32,572 nt of DNA from Segatella copri (GCF_009495355.1 NZ_VZAD01000082.1:1-32572); one strand, 5' to 3'. Numbered from the stretch's first letter, positions 23,412-32,363 are shown. The notes: generated from the sequence alone by a model not told the origin. Numbers and translations: made by a program.

Positions 23412-23900
23412 TTATTTCTTGAAAAGCAACCAAGCATCTGGATACTTGCCAGCACGAAGCTCGTTGCGGCTCTTCACAGCGTTGGCCTTGTCGGCGAATG
23501 TGGTGGCAACAACACGGTACATATTGCGCTCGCCCTGAACGATCTGAGCATCATAGCCTGCGCTCTTGAGGGTGTTGTACAAGCCCTCGGCATTGGCCTT
23601 CACACCGAAAGAGCCTACTACTACGCTGAAGTTCTGCAAACCAGAACCTGCAACCATAGAAACGCTCTCCTGGCGAACCACGGCATTATCTACGTCGGTG
23701 ACTGTTGTCTGAGTGGCTGGAGCTGTCTCCAAAGGAGTTACGACAGGTTCGGTAGTGACAGGTGCCTGCTGTGCCTGCTGAGCCTCCTGAGCCTGCGCCT
23801 TCTCGAAAGCCTTGCGATAAGCACTCTCCTTAGATGTTCCACAACTTGCGAGCGCCAAGGCTGCGCATAAGCCAACACTCATTATTGAAATTTTCTTCAT
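23412..23900 (-). CDS. SPOR-domain lipoprotein
   Basis: 162 residues. Lipobox ALASC gives lipidated Cys20. A Gln/Ala/Thr/Pro-rich linker (about 38-75) leads to a SPOR domain (about 88-162: FSVVVGSFGVKANAEGLYN, YDAQIVQGERNMYRVVATTF). SPOR domains bind denuded glycan strands at the division septum, so it probably acts in the periplasm during cell division or wall remodelling. The stop abuts the ruvX start. It is first of the SPOR-ruvX-def operon. The 280-base divergent region to 24181 has the promoter of the YtxH gene. Confidence 0.92.
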   Translation of the reverse strand: MKKISIMSVGLCAALALASCGTSKESAYRKAFEKAQAQEAQQAQQAPVTTEPVVTPLETAPATQTTVTDVDNAVVRQESVSMVAGSGLQNFSVVVGSFGVKANAEGLYNTLKSAGYDAQIVQGERNMYRVVATTFADKANAVKSRNELRAGKYPDAWLLFKK

Positions 23901-24051
23901 GTGCTTTTGTTTATTTATTGTTTAACTTTTGAAATCATTTTTTTGTTCGGCGAAAATACAAAATATATCGCAAATAGGGAAAAAAGGGCGCATAAAGTTT
24001 GTTAAATCCATATAAAACAACATTTTTATGGAAAATTTAAGCCAAAAACTC

Positions 24052-24081
24052 TTGTTTTGTCCCTAAAGTTTTGTATATTTG
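24052..24081 (+). promoter_or_regulatory. Promoter for the YtxH/holin-like trio
   Basis: TTG at 24052-24054, 19 bases, TATATTTG at 24074-24081, fitting the Bacteroidota consensus. The leader to the ATG at 24181 is about 95 bases, long enough for regulation, but no defined structure was recognised in it. Confidence 0.65.
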
Positions 24082-24180
24082 CAACATCAACTTTAGCAAG
24101 CGGAGAAATGAAAGAACAACAACTCCTCCACTTGACAAAGTGTAATTAATAACATGTTTAACATTTAATACATTAGAATT

Positions 24181-24393
24181 ATGAAAGCATTAGGTTACAT
24201 TGGCGCATTCCTCGGCGGTGCTCTTGCCGGCGGCGCTCTCGGTTTGATTTTTGCTCCTGAGAAAGGTGAAGATACTCGCAACAAAATTTCTGGCGCAATT
24301 GATGATTTCTGCAAGAAGCACGACATCAAGTTGAGCAAGAAAGATGTGGACGACCTGGTAGATGACATCAAGGATGCTGCTACTGAGGTTTAA
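24181..24393 (+). CDS. YtxH-domain protein
   Basis: 70 residues. A Gly/Ala-rich N-terminal helix (IGAFLGGALAGGALGLIFAP) crosses or dips into the inner membrane, followed by the family mark PEKGEDTRNKI and a charged amphipathic tail. YtxH proteins are small membrane proteins linked to stress and the envelope in many bacteria. It is first of three co-oriented small genes, with a holin-like gene 115 bases downstream; a small perfect stem (TTTCGCA/TGCGAAA, 24462-24477) lies between them. Confidence 0.85.
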   Translation: MKALGYIGAFLGGALAGGALGLIFAPEKGEDTRNKISGAIDDFCKKHDIKLSKKDVDDLVDDIKDAATEV

Positions 24394-24508
24394 TTTCCCT
24401 GCCCTTTCATCTTTTAGCACATTTTCAACACAACCAGGATTGGTTGAACAATAAATTGAAGTTTCGCAAATGCGAAAGTTGAATTAATTCGAAAGTTAGT
24501 TTTATAAT

Positions 24509-24859
24509 ATGATGTTCTCTAACGATAAAAACGTTGAGACAATAGGACAACTCGTAGAAACTATCAAGCACTACATCGGGCTTCAGAAGGAATATTTGAA
24601 GCTCGATGTAGTTGACAAAGTTGTTCGCTTGCTCACAGCCTTCACCATCACTCTGGTGTTGCTCGGGCTCCTTACCATCGTCCTCATCTACCTGTCGTTT
24701 GCTGCGGCTTTCGCCCTGGGCAACTGGTTGGGAATGGTATGGGGATTTTGCATCGTGGCAGCTTTTTACATTCTCCTCTTGCTCTTATTCGTTGCCAACA
24801 GGCACCAATGGATCGAGAAACCTTTTGTCAGATTTCTTGCCAGCCTACTCCTGAAATAG
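24509..24859 (+). CDS. Holin-like (phage holin / Holin-X type) membrane protein
   Basis: 116 residues. An amphipathic N-terminal helix (about 5-38: IGQLVETIKHYIGLQKEYLKLD) is followed by two transmembrane helices (about 41-65 and 70-97) and a short basic tail. This is the layout of the phage holin family/Holin-X proteins that are common as chromosomal genes in Bacteroidota beside YtxH. Despite the name it is unlikely to be a lysis protein here, as it is chromosomal and has no lysin next to it. Confidence 0.75.
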   Translation: MMFSNDKNVETIGQLVETIKHYIGLQKEYLKLDVVDKVVRLLTAFTITLVLLGLLTIVLIYLSFAAAFALGNWLGMVWGFCIVAAFYILLLLLFVANRHQWIEKPFVRFLASLLLK

Positions 24860-24962
24860 CGCTTAGTTTAATGGTTAATTCTTAGTGTTTAATGTTTAAT
24901 TGAGCTGGGTTCTGAACTTACTAATGTTTAATTGAACCAAGTTCAGTAAAATCATAACAAAA

Positions 24963-25223
24963 ATGACAAAAAATAATCAAGAACAGGAATTAAGTTCGTT
25001 GGCAGAAATCATGTTGCGCAAGGAATTGGTGCGAAAGGATATTGATGCCGATGATGAAAAAATAAAAACTCTATGGAACTCGCTTTTCAAAAAGCCTGAT
25101 GCCCTGTCGAAGTCGGCAAGCACAAGCAAACGAATAAGCAGTCTGATGTCCATGGGTGCTGGCGCACTCGATGGGGCTATCCTTGCATGGAAACTCTACC
25201 GCAAGTTCAAGAGAAAAAAGTAA
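24963..25223 (+). CDS. Hypothetical protein, third of the YtxH/holin trio
   Basis: 86 residues. The N-terminal half is acidic and helical (ELSSLAEIMLRKELVRKDID), a Ser/Lys-rich middle follows, and a possible weak membrane helix lies at about 64-80 (MGAGALDGAILAWKLYRKF), ending in a very basic tail RKFKRKK. No family was recognised. It is co-oriented with the holin-like gene 103 bases upstream and probably cotranscribed; the spacer has two copies of AATGTTTAATTGA. Confidence 0.65.
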   Translation: MTKNNQEQELSSLAEIMLRKELVRKDIDADDEKIKTLWNSLFKKPDALSKSASTSKRISSLMSMGAGALDGAILAWKLYRKFKRKK

Positions 25224-25291
25224 ACAAGACTAAGTTTGAAAAGTAAAAATAAAATTAAGTCGGAATAAGTCTTAAAAGTAAAAATAATGGC

Positions 25292-25321
25292 AAAAAAAAT
25301 GGGCCACCGCCGTGACCCCAT
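25292..25321 (-). terminator. Intrinsic terminator of the small RNA (and pcrA read-through)
   Basis: Read on the minus strand: ATGGGGTCAC, loop GGCG, GTGGCCCAT, with one bulged G and one G-U pair, then eight T (25299-25292). On the plus strand the stem has a C-A mismatch and no T tract, so the orientation is clear. Confidence 0.75.
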
Positions 25322-25357
25322 GTTGTTAACCTTAAATCTAATACTATGAAAAACACA
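25292..25357 (-). ncRNA. Candidate small RNA with own promoter and terminator
   Basis: On the minus strand a TTG-N20-TATATTTG promoter (25391-25361) is followed by about 65 bases without a plausible gene and then a strong hairpin plus T8 terminator (25321-25292). The body starts near CAATGTGTTTTTCATAGTATT and includes AGATTTAAGGTTAACAA, an AT-rich single-stranded-looking block. I have the impression that similar blocks recur between genes in other Bacteroidales, which I cannot verify here. It lies past the end of pcrA and is transcribed the same way. Confidence 0.55.
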
Positions 25358-25360
25358 TTG

Positions 25361-25391
25361 CAAATATAAAAATATAATATGTAATTTGCAA
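25361..25391 (-). promoter_or_regulatory. Promoter of the candidate small RNA
   Basis: Minus strand TTG (25391-25389), a 20-base spacer, TATATTTG (25368-25361). It has the same spacing and -7 sequence as the promoter at 205-235. Confidence 0.6.
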
Positions 25392-25507
25392 GTATTCATC
25401 CGTTTATTTAATTTCTTTTAACTATTCCCCTTGTTTAAACGATCCAAATTTAACAACCCTTCAACGTCAAACTTTCAGAAGGTGGAGCGCTCTTTACAGA
25501 GCACCCC

Positions 25508-28075
25508 CTACCCTATAATGGTAAACTTGGCAAACTTGAGAAGAAGCTGCTTCGTCCCGGAATTGACAAACTGGACAGTGGCCTTGGCATTCTCGCCCGA
25601 GCCCTCCAGCTTAAGAACCGTTCCTACGCCAAAGCGCTGATGCTCGATCTTGGCTCCTTCTACCAGTCTGCCTGAACCTGCCGAAGAGGTAGAAGAACCA
25701 GTCGAATGAGAAGAGAAACCTGACGAATGAGAAGAGGAACCAGCCGAAGAGGACGTCCCTCCAAAGGCTGAGCCGCTCGAAGAAGAGGAAGAATCCATAA
25801 TACGACGTGCAGCTTCCAGTCCTCTTACCGACTTGAATCTACTGTCTAAACCAGAACCTGACCTACCCGATGTTCTGAAATCATCACGACTGGAACTTCT
25901 GAAATCATCACGGCCAGAAGTCCGATAGCCACCCCTTCCGTTTGTTCTGAAATCATCCTCGCCGTCAGAATAATCCTTTTTGTCGGGCTTGAATTGCGAG
26001 GAGATAGAATGGTTGTCCCAGGGCATTCTTCCACCATAACCGCCATTTCCATAACCGCCTCTTCCATAGCCACTACTTCCGAAAACATTGTCGTCGTGAG
26101 GCATTTCAGAATCCTCCTGAATAAACGCAGAATCTATCTCCTTGATGAAACGACTGGGATTGCCAAACTCCATCTTACCATAACGGAAACGGTTTTTCGC
26201 ACTCGTGAGAATACAATGTTTCTCGGCTCGCGTAATGGCAACATAAAGCAGACGGCGCTCCTCCTCCAACTCACGGAGCGTGGAGACAATGGCACTTGGG
26301 AAGACGTTCTCCTCCAAACCTACCACAAAGACCGTAGAGAACTCAAGTCCCTTGGAGGCATGAACGGTCATGAGCGACACACTGGGCTCGTCGTCATCGC
26401 CCTTGCTGTCGAGATCGGTCAACAACGCAACGCCCTGCAGATAATCCGTGAGATAAGCCTCCTGCTCACGTCCCTCCTCGCGACATTCCTCCACAAAACT
26501 CTGCATTCCTCCCAACAGCTCTTCCAGGTTCTCCTGACGGGCCAAATCCTCAGGATCACGGCTTCCCGATTTATAAATATCGGCACTAATACCACTCTCC
26601 TTGACGATGGTGTCGCCCAGGTCGAAGGCGTTCATGCTCGCCGACTTCTCCACAAAACCGCTGATCATCAACCGGAAACTCTCCAACTTGGCAAGCGTTC
26701 CCTTGTTGACTCCCAAACCATAATGCTCGGGCGAGGAAATAACCTGCCAGAAGCTCACATGATTGTCGAGCGCACAGGCAGCAATCTTTGCCACGGTCGT
26801 ATTGCCAATTCCTCGTGAGGGATAGTTGATGATACGCTTGAAAGCCTCCTCGTCGTCGGGATTCGCCACGAGACGGAAGTAAGCGATGACATCCTTGATC
26901 TCCTTGCGCTGGAAGAAGCTGAGTCCACCATAGATGCGATAAGGAATGCCCTGTTTTCTGAACTCTTCCTCGAAACTTCGGCTCTGGGCATTGGTACGGT
27001 AGAGGATGGCGAAATCGCTGTACTGGCAATCGTCCTGACGCTTGATGCGCTTGATCTCGCGACACACGATCAGGGCCTCTTCCTTGTCGCTGTAGGCTGG
27101 TTTGTAGATCAGGCTCTCTCCCTTGTCGTTCTTGCTGTAAACGTTCTTCGGAATCTGATTGCTGTTGTGCTTAATCAGACTGTTTGCCGCCTCCACAATG
27201 CTCTGCGTGCTGCGATAGTTCTGCTCCAGTTTGAAGAGTTTGGCTTCCTTGAACCGGCTCTGAAAACTGAGAATATTGTCGATATTGGCACCACGAAAAC
27301 TATAGATGCTCTGCGAGTCGTCGCCCACGGCACAAACCCGCTCCTTCTCCTTGCACAACTGCATCACGATGCGCATCTGGGCGTGGTTGGTGTCCTGATA
27401 CTCGTCAACCAAGAGGAAGTCGAACCTGTCGGCATATTTCTTCCTGATGTCCTCATGCTCCTGAAAGAGCTTGAAGGTAAGAGTCAGCAGATCGTCGAAA
27501 TCCATGGCGTTGGACTGTTGGCAACGCTGCACATACGTAATGAAAATTTCTCCCAGACGTGGCATTTTGGCACGCTGGTCGGCTTGATACGATTCCTTGT
27601 CGCGGGCGTAGTTCTCCGCACTCATCAGGTTGTTCTTAGCCATAGAAATGCGGCTGTGGACGGAGGCAGGCTTGTAGACCTTCTCGTCGAGTCCCATCTC
27701 CTTGACGATGGTCTTGATGAGCGAGCGCGAGTCGCTCTCGTCGTAGATGGTAAAGTTGTTGGTGAAACCTATGTGCTGAGCCTCGGCTCTGAGAATGCGA
27801 GAGAAAATGCTGTGGAAAGTTCCCATATAGAGATGCTGCGCCAATTCCTGTCCCACGAGTTTGCCGATGCGTTCTTTCATCTCTCGTGCAGCCTTGTTGG
27901 TAAAGGTGAGCGCCATGATGCTCCAGGGTTTCACTCCCTGTTGCAAGAGGTAAGCGATCTTATAGGTAAGCACACGGGTCTTTCCCGAACCTGCACCGGC
28001 AATCACAAGCGAAGGTCCGTCAATATATTCCACAGCCTTGCGCTGCGATTCGTTCAGGTCGTTCAATAAATCCAT
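25508..28075 (-). CDS. pcrA: ATP-dependent DNA helicase PcrA/UvrD with low-complexity tail
   Basis: 855 residues. SF1A helicase motifs are in order: AGAGSGKT (26-33), VDEYQDT (223-229), GDDSQSIYSFRGA (251-263), the QNYRS motif, TVHASKGLEF, and RRLLYVAITRAEK. It unwinds DNA 3' to 5' in repair and in clearing replication and transcription conflicts. The C-terminal 200 residues are unusual. A GYGRGGYGNGGYGG stretch (about 669-682) is followed by RGG/RDDFR repeats (about 706-738) and a Ser-rich run (about 761-802). A Tudor-like PcrA tail ends the protein (about 805-855: HQRFGVGTVLKLEGSG), which in relatives contacts RNA polymerase. It is second in an operon 21 bases after mtgA. Confidence 0.95.
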   Translation of the reverse strand: MDLLNDLNESQRKAVEYIDGPSLVIAGAGSGKTRVLTYKIAYLLQQGVKPWSIMALTFTNKAAREMKERIGKLVGQELAQHLYMGTFHSIFSRILRAEAQHIGFTNNFTIYDESDSRSLIKTIVKEMGLDEKVYKPASVHSRISMAKNNLMSAENYARDKESYQADQRAKMPRLGEIFITYVQRCQQSNAMDFDDLLTLTFKLFQEHEDIRKKYADRFDFLLVDEYQDTNHAQMRIVMQLCKEKERVCAVGDDSQSIYSFRGANIDNILSFQSRFKEAKLFKLEQNYRSTQSIVEAANSLIKHNSNQIPKNVYSKNDKGESLIYKPAYSDKEEALIVCREIKRIKRQDDCQYSDFAILYRTNAQSRSFEEEFRKQGIPYRIYGGLSFFQRKEIKDVIAYFRLVANPDDEEAFKRIINYPSRGIGNTTVAKIAACALDNHVSFWQVISSPEHYGLGVNKGTLAKLESFRLMISGFVEKSASMNAFDLGDTIVKESGISADIYKSGSRDPEDLARQENLEELLGGMQSFVEECREEGREQEAYLTDYLQGVALLTDLDSKGDDDEPSVSLMTVHASKGLEFSTVFVVGLEENVFPSAIVSTLRELEEERRLLYVAITRAEKHCILTSAKNRFRYGKMEFGNPSRFIKEIDSAFIQEDSEMPHDDNVFGSSGYGRGGYGNGGYGGRMPWDNHSISSQFKPDKKDYSDGEDDFRTNGRGGYRTSGRDDFRSSSRDDFRTSGRSGSGLDSRFKSVRGLEAARRIMDSSSSSSGSAFGGTSSSAGSSSHSSGFSSHSTGSSTSSAGSGRLVEGAKIEHQRFGVGTVLKLEGSGENAKATVQFVNSGTKQLLLKFAKFTIIG

Positions 28076-28096
28076 TCTTTTAATGTTTACTACTCA

Positions 28097-28825
28097 TTAT
28101 TTATATCCTCCCACAGCAGTATTGGGGTCAAGGTCTTCTCCCTCCTTCGGAAAGGCGGGAATGAAGCGCATTTCGTGCTCTATCTGCCTCTGTCGCTTGC
28201 GCATGTAGCGACTGGGATGCTCCGAGTTGAACTTGCGGGGATTGGGGAGAGTGGCGGCAATCAGGGCGCACTCACTACGGAAGAGGTCGTTCGCCTCCTT
28301 GTCGAAATGGTATTCAGCCACAGCGTCCACACCATAAATACCGTCGCCCATCTCGATGCTGTTGAGGTAAACCTCCATGATGCGCTGCTTGCTCCACATC
28401 ATCTCTATGAGGAAGGTGAAGTAAGCCTCGAATCCCTTTCGGGTCCACGAGCGACCGGGCCACAGGAAGACATTCTTTGCCGTCTGCTGACTGATGGTAC
28501 TGGCTCCATGCACCTTTCCGCCACGGGCATTGTTGCGGGCAGCATTCTCTATGGCGTTGAAGTCGAAACCATGATGTTTCAGAAAACGGGAGTCCTCGCT
28601 TGCCATGACCGCCACGGGCATGTGGGGCGAAATCTTGTCCATCGAAACCCAATGATGATGCAGGGTAACACTCTCGCCCTCAGCCACTTGCTGGAAGCAC
28701 CTTATCACCATCAGGGGCGTGATGTAGACCGGGATGAAACGATAGGCCACAACAGCAAGAATGGTGGTACTGAAAAACAGCACCACCACCCATTTCAATA
28801 TTTTCTTTATTTTCTTTAGAATCAT
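28097..28825 (-). CDS. mtgA: Monofunctional biosynthetic peptidoglycan transglycosylase
   Basis: 242 residues with an N-terminal membrane anchor (about 11-32). It polymerises lipid II into glycan strands on the periplasmic side of the inner membrane. GT51 motifs are complete: EDSRFLKHHGFD (catalytic E77), GASTISQQTAKN (107-118), KGFEAYFT (second Glu, E134) and QRIMEVYLN. There is no transpeptidase domain, so it is the monofunctional type. It starts an operon with pcrA. Confidence 0.96.
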   Translation of the reverse strand: MILKKIKKILKWVVVLFFSTTILAVVAYRFIPVYITPLMVIRCFQQVAEGESVTLHHHWVSMDKISPHMPVAVMASEDSRFLKHHGFDFNAIENAARNNARGGKVHGASTISQQTAKNVFLWPGRSWTRKGFEAYFTFLIEMMWSKQRIMEVYLNSIEMGDGIYGVDAVAEYHFDKEANDLFRSECALIAATLPNPRKFNSEHPSRYMRKRQRQIEHEMRFIPAFPKEGEDLDPNTAVGGYK

Positions 28826-28892
28826 CGTAATGATTACTCATGTGGACCGGGGAGCACAAAGAATGCGTCCACGGCCCGTTGGATTCAGTTCA

Positions 28893-29588
28893 TTAGTTCA
28901 AAGTACCGTTGTTGGCCTTGTCAACCATGGCCTGGCTTGCATAGAGATAAACCTCCACACGGCGGTTGGCCTGCTGACCAGCCTTGGTGCTGTTGTCTCC
29001 TACAGGGTTGCTTGAGCCGTAACCAGCCACGTTCTTGAACTGGCTTGCCTTCACGCCACAAGAGGTGAGATAATTGTAAACAGCCTTGGCACGGTTCTCA
29101 CTCAGAGGCAGGTTGATTCCGTCGTTACCAGTTGAGTCAGTATAACCCTGGATGTCAACCTGGCAATCAGTATTGTTCTTCAACACCTGAGAGAACTTGG
29201 CAAGGTCGTTCTTGGCGTTGGCGTTGAGGTCGAACTTATTGATCTTGAAAAGGATTCCCGAATCAAAGGTCACCTTGACAGCAGCCAGTCCGTTGGCGTC
29301 GGTCACCTGCTCCACCTTGGCGTTCTCCACCTGCTTGGCCTGCTCAGCCACCTTGTCCATGTGTTTGCCAATCAGAGTTCCGGCTCCACCACCTACAGCT
29401 GCACCAATGGCAGCACCCACGAGGGCACCGGTTCCACGATGACTGTTGTTGAGCAGTCCACCAACGATAGCTCCCAGAGCAGCACCAGAGCCAGCACCTA
29501 CAGCTGCACCCGTGCCCGTCTTAGTCTGACAACTACCCAAAACCAGCAGCATAGAAAGGGCTGCTACCTGAAATTTCATCTTTTTCAT
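28893..29588 (-). CDS. OmpA-family lipoprotein with glycine zipper
   Basis: 231 residues. Lipobox VLGSC gives lipidated Cys20. Residues about 24-75 form a glycine-zipper segment (GAAVGAGSGAALGAIVGG, GAAIGAAVGGGAGTLIG) that may insert into or associate with a membrane. The C-terminal OmpA domain (about 105-220) has FDLNANAKNDLAKF, QGYTDSTGND, LSENRAKAVYNYL and NRRVEVYL, the set that binds diaminopimelate in peptidoglycan. It resembles YiaD/Pal-type anchors that tie the outer membrane to the wall. It is transcribed on its own from a TATCTTTG promoter and has a good AGGAG site before the ATG. Confidence 0.93.
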   Translation of the reverse strand: MKKMKFQVAALSMLLVLGSCQTKTGTGAAVGAGSGAALGAIVGGLLNNSHRGTGALVGAAIGAAVGGGAGTLIGKHMDKVAEQAKQVENAKVEQVTDANGLAAVKVTFDSGILFKINKFDLNANAKNDLAKFSQVLKNNTDCQVDIQGYTDSTGNDGINLPLSENRAKAVYNYLTSCGVKASQFKNVAGYGSSNPVGDNSTKAGQQANRRVEVYLYASQAMVDKANNGTLN

Positions 29589-29623
29589 ACTCTTTTCTCC
29601 TATATATTTCGTTAATTTAAATG

Positions 29624-29631
29624 CAAAGATA
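29624..29631 (-). promoter_or_regulatory. -7 element for the OmpA lipoprotein gene
   Basis: Minus strand TATCTTTG fits TAnnTTTG. It lies 36 bases before the ATG; the leader includes AGGAGAAAAG close to the start. No clear -33 match at the usual spacing. Confidence 0.5.
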
Positions 29632-29674
29632 ACTCTTTTTTCTCCAACATGGAGTCTTTTCTAATATTTTTTTG

Positions 29675-29682
29675 TAATTTTG
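29675..29682 (+). promoter_or_regulatory. -7 element for proS
   Basis: TAATTTTG on the plus strand, about 140 bases before the proS start at 29822, back to back with the OmpA promoter. The leader has small inverted segments (GGGAATCCC; CTCGGGAG) but no recognised riboswitch. An in-frame ATG at 29702 falls in this leader and is not used as the start. Confidence 0.45.
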
Positions 29683-29821
29683 CATGCAAATTTAAGGCTA
29701 TTTGCAAAAAGAGCCAAGGGAAAACTCCTACTATAGTGAGAGGGAATCCCTAAAACTCTTGTTTCTCGGGAGATTTTCTAAGATAACATTCGAAAATAAA
29801 ATACATAAACTAAAAATAAAT

Positions 29822-31303
29822 ATGGCTAAAGAACTAAAGAATTTGACCAAGCGTGCTGAGAACTACAGCCAGTGGTATAACGACTTGGTAATGAAAGCCG
29901 ACCTCGCTGAACTGTCTCCAGTACGCGGTTGTATGATCATCAAACCATACGGCTACGCCATCTGGGAGAAGATGCAGCAAGAGCTCGACAAGATGTTTAA
30001 GAAGACAGGTGTACAGAACGCATATTTCCCTATGCTCATCCCCAAGAGTTTCTTCTCGCGTGAGGCTGAGCACGTGGCAGGCTTCGCCAAGGAGTGCGCC
30101 GTGGTGACACACTATCGTCTCAAGGCTTCGGAAGACGGCAAGAGCGTTGACGTCGACCCAGCAGCCAAGCTCGACGAAGAGCTGATCATCCGTCCTACTT
30201 CCGAGACCATCATCTGGAACACCTACAAAAACTGGATCCATTCATGGCGCGACCTCCCTATCCTTTGCAACCAGTGGTGCAACGTGATGCGCTGGGAAAT
30301 GCGTACCCGTCCTTTCCTCCGCACCTCAGAGTTCCTCTGGCAGGAAGGTCACACAGCCCACGCCACGAAGGAAGAGGCTGAGGCCAAGGCTCAGGAGATG
30401 CTGAAGGTCTACGCCGACTTCGCCGAGAACTACATGGGCGTCCCTGTTCTCCAGGGTGTGAAGAGCGAGACCGAGCGCTTCGCCGGTGCCCTCAACACTT
30501 ACACCATCGAGGCAATGATGCAGGACGGCAAGGCCCTTCAGAGCGGTACTTCCCACTTCCTGGGTCAGAACTTCGCCAAGAGTTTCGACGTCACCTATCT
30601 TAATAAGGAGAACAAGCCCGAGTACGTATGGGCTACTTCATGGGGCGTCTCTACCCGTCTGATGGGTGCGCTCATCATGGTCCACAGCGACGACAACGGT
30701 CTCGTACTGCCTCCAAAGCTGGCTCCTGTACAGGTGGTCATCATTCCTATCAACAAGGGCGATGAGCAGTTGCAGCAGATCACAGCCAAGCTGCAGCCCG
30801 TCATCGACCAGCTGCGCGAGTTGGGCATCAGCGTGAAGTACGACGACTCCGACAACAAGCGTCCTGGCTTCAAGTTTGCCGACTACGAGCTCAAGGGTGT
30901 TCCTGTACGCCTCGTCATGGGTGGCCGCGACCTGGAGAACAACACCATCGAGATCATGCGTCGTGACACCTTGGAGAAAGAGTCTGTCAGCTTCGACGGT
31001 ATCGTGGAGCGCGTGAAGGAAATGCTCGACGACATTCAGCACAACATCTTCGAGAAAGCCCGCAGCTATCGCGACGCTCATGTCTACGAGTGCGACAACT
31101 ACGAGGAGTTCAAGGAGCGTGTCAAGGACGGCGGCTTCTTCCTCTGCCATTGGGACGGTACTGCCGAGACCGAGGCTAAGATCAAGGAGGAGACTCAGGC
31201 CACTATCCGTTGCGTGCCTTTCGCCTACGAGCAGACTCCTGGTGTCGACATGGTAAGCGGCAAGCCTGCCGTGGCTCGGGTCATCATCGCTCGTAGCTAC
31301 TAA
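29822..31303 (+). CDS. proS: Prolyl-tRNA synthetase, short (archaeal/eukaryotic-like) type
   Basis: 493 residues from the ATG at 29822 ([20 protein letters not shown]), the usual start of this type; 40 further in-frame upstream codons have no family resemblance. It charges tRNA-Pro with proline. Class II motif 2 (about 155-180: [26 protein letters not shown] spans it) and RPTSETIIW before it are intact. The [16 protein letters not shown] segment and class II motif 3 (about 278-283: WGVSTRLMG) follow, then the anticodon-binding domain and the C-terminal zinc-like domain typical of this form (ends [10 protein letters not shown]). It lacks the editing insertion of the long bacterial type, as is normal in Bacteroidota. 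Confidence 0.97.
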   Translation: MAKELKNLTKRAENYSQWYNDLVMKADLAELSPVRGCMIIKPYGYAIWEKMQQELDKMFKKTGVQNAYFPMLIPKSFFSREAEHVAGFAKECAVVTHYRLKASEDGKSVDVDPAAKLDEELIIRPTSETIIWNTYKNWIHSWRDLPILCNQWCNVMRWEMRTRPFLRTSEFLWQEGHTAHATKEEAEAKAQEMLKVYADFAENYMGVPVLQGVKSETERFAGALNTYTIEAMMQDGKALQSGTSHFLGQNFAKSFDVTYLNKENKPEYVWATSWGVSTRLMGALIMVHSDDNGLVLPPKLAPVQVVIIPINKGDEQLQQITAKLQPVIDQLRELGISVKYDDSDNKRPGFKFADYELKGVPVRLVMGGRDLENNTIEIMRRDTLEKESVSFDGIVERVKEMLDDIQHNIFEKARSYRDAHVYECDNYEEFKERVKDGGFFLCHWDGTAETEAKIKEETQATIRCVPFAYEQTPGVDMVSGKPAVARVIIARSY

Positions 31304-31340
31304 ACATAGTAGATTCATAAAACGTTTTTTTAACCATACA

Positions 31341-31390
31341 GAAGTTAAAGAAGCTCTGCAATGCTTCTTTAACTTCTTTCATTTTTGTCA
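31341..31390 (+). terminator. Strong intrinsic terminator of proS
   Basis: GAAGTTAAAGAAGC (31341-31354) pairs perfectly with GCTTCTTTAACTTC (31363-31376) over 14 bp around an 8-base loop, then TTTCATTTTTGTC. It ends just before the next ATG at 31396, so the dehydrogenase is either separately promoted or relies on read-through. Confidence 0.85.
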
Positions 31391-31395
31391 AGCTT

Positions 31396-32352
31396 ATGAA
31401 TATTGTTATCATGGATGGCTACGCCTCAAATCCAGGCGACCTCAACTGGGATGCACTCAAGCAACTGGGTGATGTGACTGTCTACCCCCGCACATCCGAT
31501 GCCGAAAAGGTGGAACGTGCCAAAGACGCCGACATCATCCTCATCAACAAAGTACAGATGGATGCAGAGACCATCGCACAGTTGCCCCGACTCAAATACA
31601 TCGGCGTACAGGCCACAGGCTTCAACGTGGTCGACATCCAGGCCGCCAAAGAACGCGGCATTGTCGTAACCAACATTCCTGCCTACAGCACCGACAGCGT
31701 GGCGCAGATGACCTTCGCCCTCATCCTCGCCATTACCAACCGTGTGGAACATTACACGCATGAAAACCGCAACGACCGTTGGACCTACAACAAAGACTTC
31801 TGCTACTGGGACACTCCCCTCATGGAACTGGCAGGCAAGAAGATGGGCATCATGGGATTGGGCAACATTGGTATAAAGGTGGCCACCATCGCACGCGACA
31901 TGGGGATGGACGTATACGCCTGCACCAGCAAGAACGCCACCGACCTGCCCGAATGGATCACCAAGGTAAGCCGTGACGGACTGCTGGCTACTTCCGACAT
32001 CCTCTCGCTCCACTGCCCTCTCAACGATGACACTTATCATCTCATCAACGATGAGAGCATCAAGAAGATGAAGCCATCTGCCATCCTCATCAATACCGGC
32101 CGCGGTCCGCTGGTCGACGAGGAAGCTGTGGCAAAGGCGCTTCACGAGGGAAGGCTTGCCGCCTATGGTGCCGACGTGATGAGTCAGGAGCCACCCCGTC
32201 AGGACAATCCCCTGTTCCGTGAGTCCAACGCCTTCATCACTCCCCACATCGCATGGGCAACACTCGAAGCCCGCACCCGTCTCAACAAGCAAGTGGCTGC
32301 CAACGTCAAGGCATTCATCGAAGGAAACCCCATCAACGTGGTGAACAAATAA
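31396..32352 (+). CDS. D-2-hydroxyacid dehydrogenase (NAD-dependent, glycerate dehydrogenase-like)
   Basis: 318 residues, the usual length. The NAD-binding Rossmann motif is GLGNIG (154-159). Catalytic residues of the family are in place: R236 in NTGRGPLV, E265 in SQEPP and H284 in TPHIAWAT. It reduces 2-oxo acids to D-2-hydroxy acids or the reverse; best resemblance is to glycerate/hydroxypyruvate reductases, but substrate cannot be set from sequence alone. It follows the proS terminator by a few bases. Two duplicated stem-loops follow the stop. Confidence 0.93.
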   Translation: MNIVIMDGYASNPGDLNWDALKQLGDVTVYPRTSDAEKVERAKDADIILINKVQMDAETIAQLPRLKYIGVQATGFNVVDIQAAKERGIVVTNIPAYSTDSVAQMTFALILAITNRVEHYTHENRNDRWTYNKDFCYWDTPLMELAGKKMGIMGLGNIGIKVATIARDMGMDVYACTSKNATDLPEWITKVSRDGLLATSDILSLHCPLNDDTYHLINDESIKKMKPSAILINTGRGPLVDEEAVAKALHEGRLAAYGADVMSQEPPRQDNPLFRESNAFITPHIAWATLEARTRLNKQVAANVKAFIEGNPINVVNK

Positions 32353-32363
32353 GACTCAGGAGG

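Noticed and set aside
25321..25368. Micro-ORF ATGAAAAACACATTGC on the plus strand in the small-RNA region
   Set aside because: It encodes only seven codons before TAA and runs against a clear minus-strand promoter and terminator.
29702..29821. Upstream extension of proS by 40 codons
   Set aside because: The ATG at 29822 gives the family's normal N-terminus; the extension lies in the leader near the promoter and has no similarity to the family.
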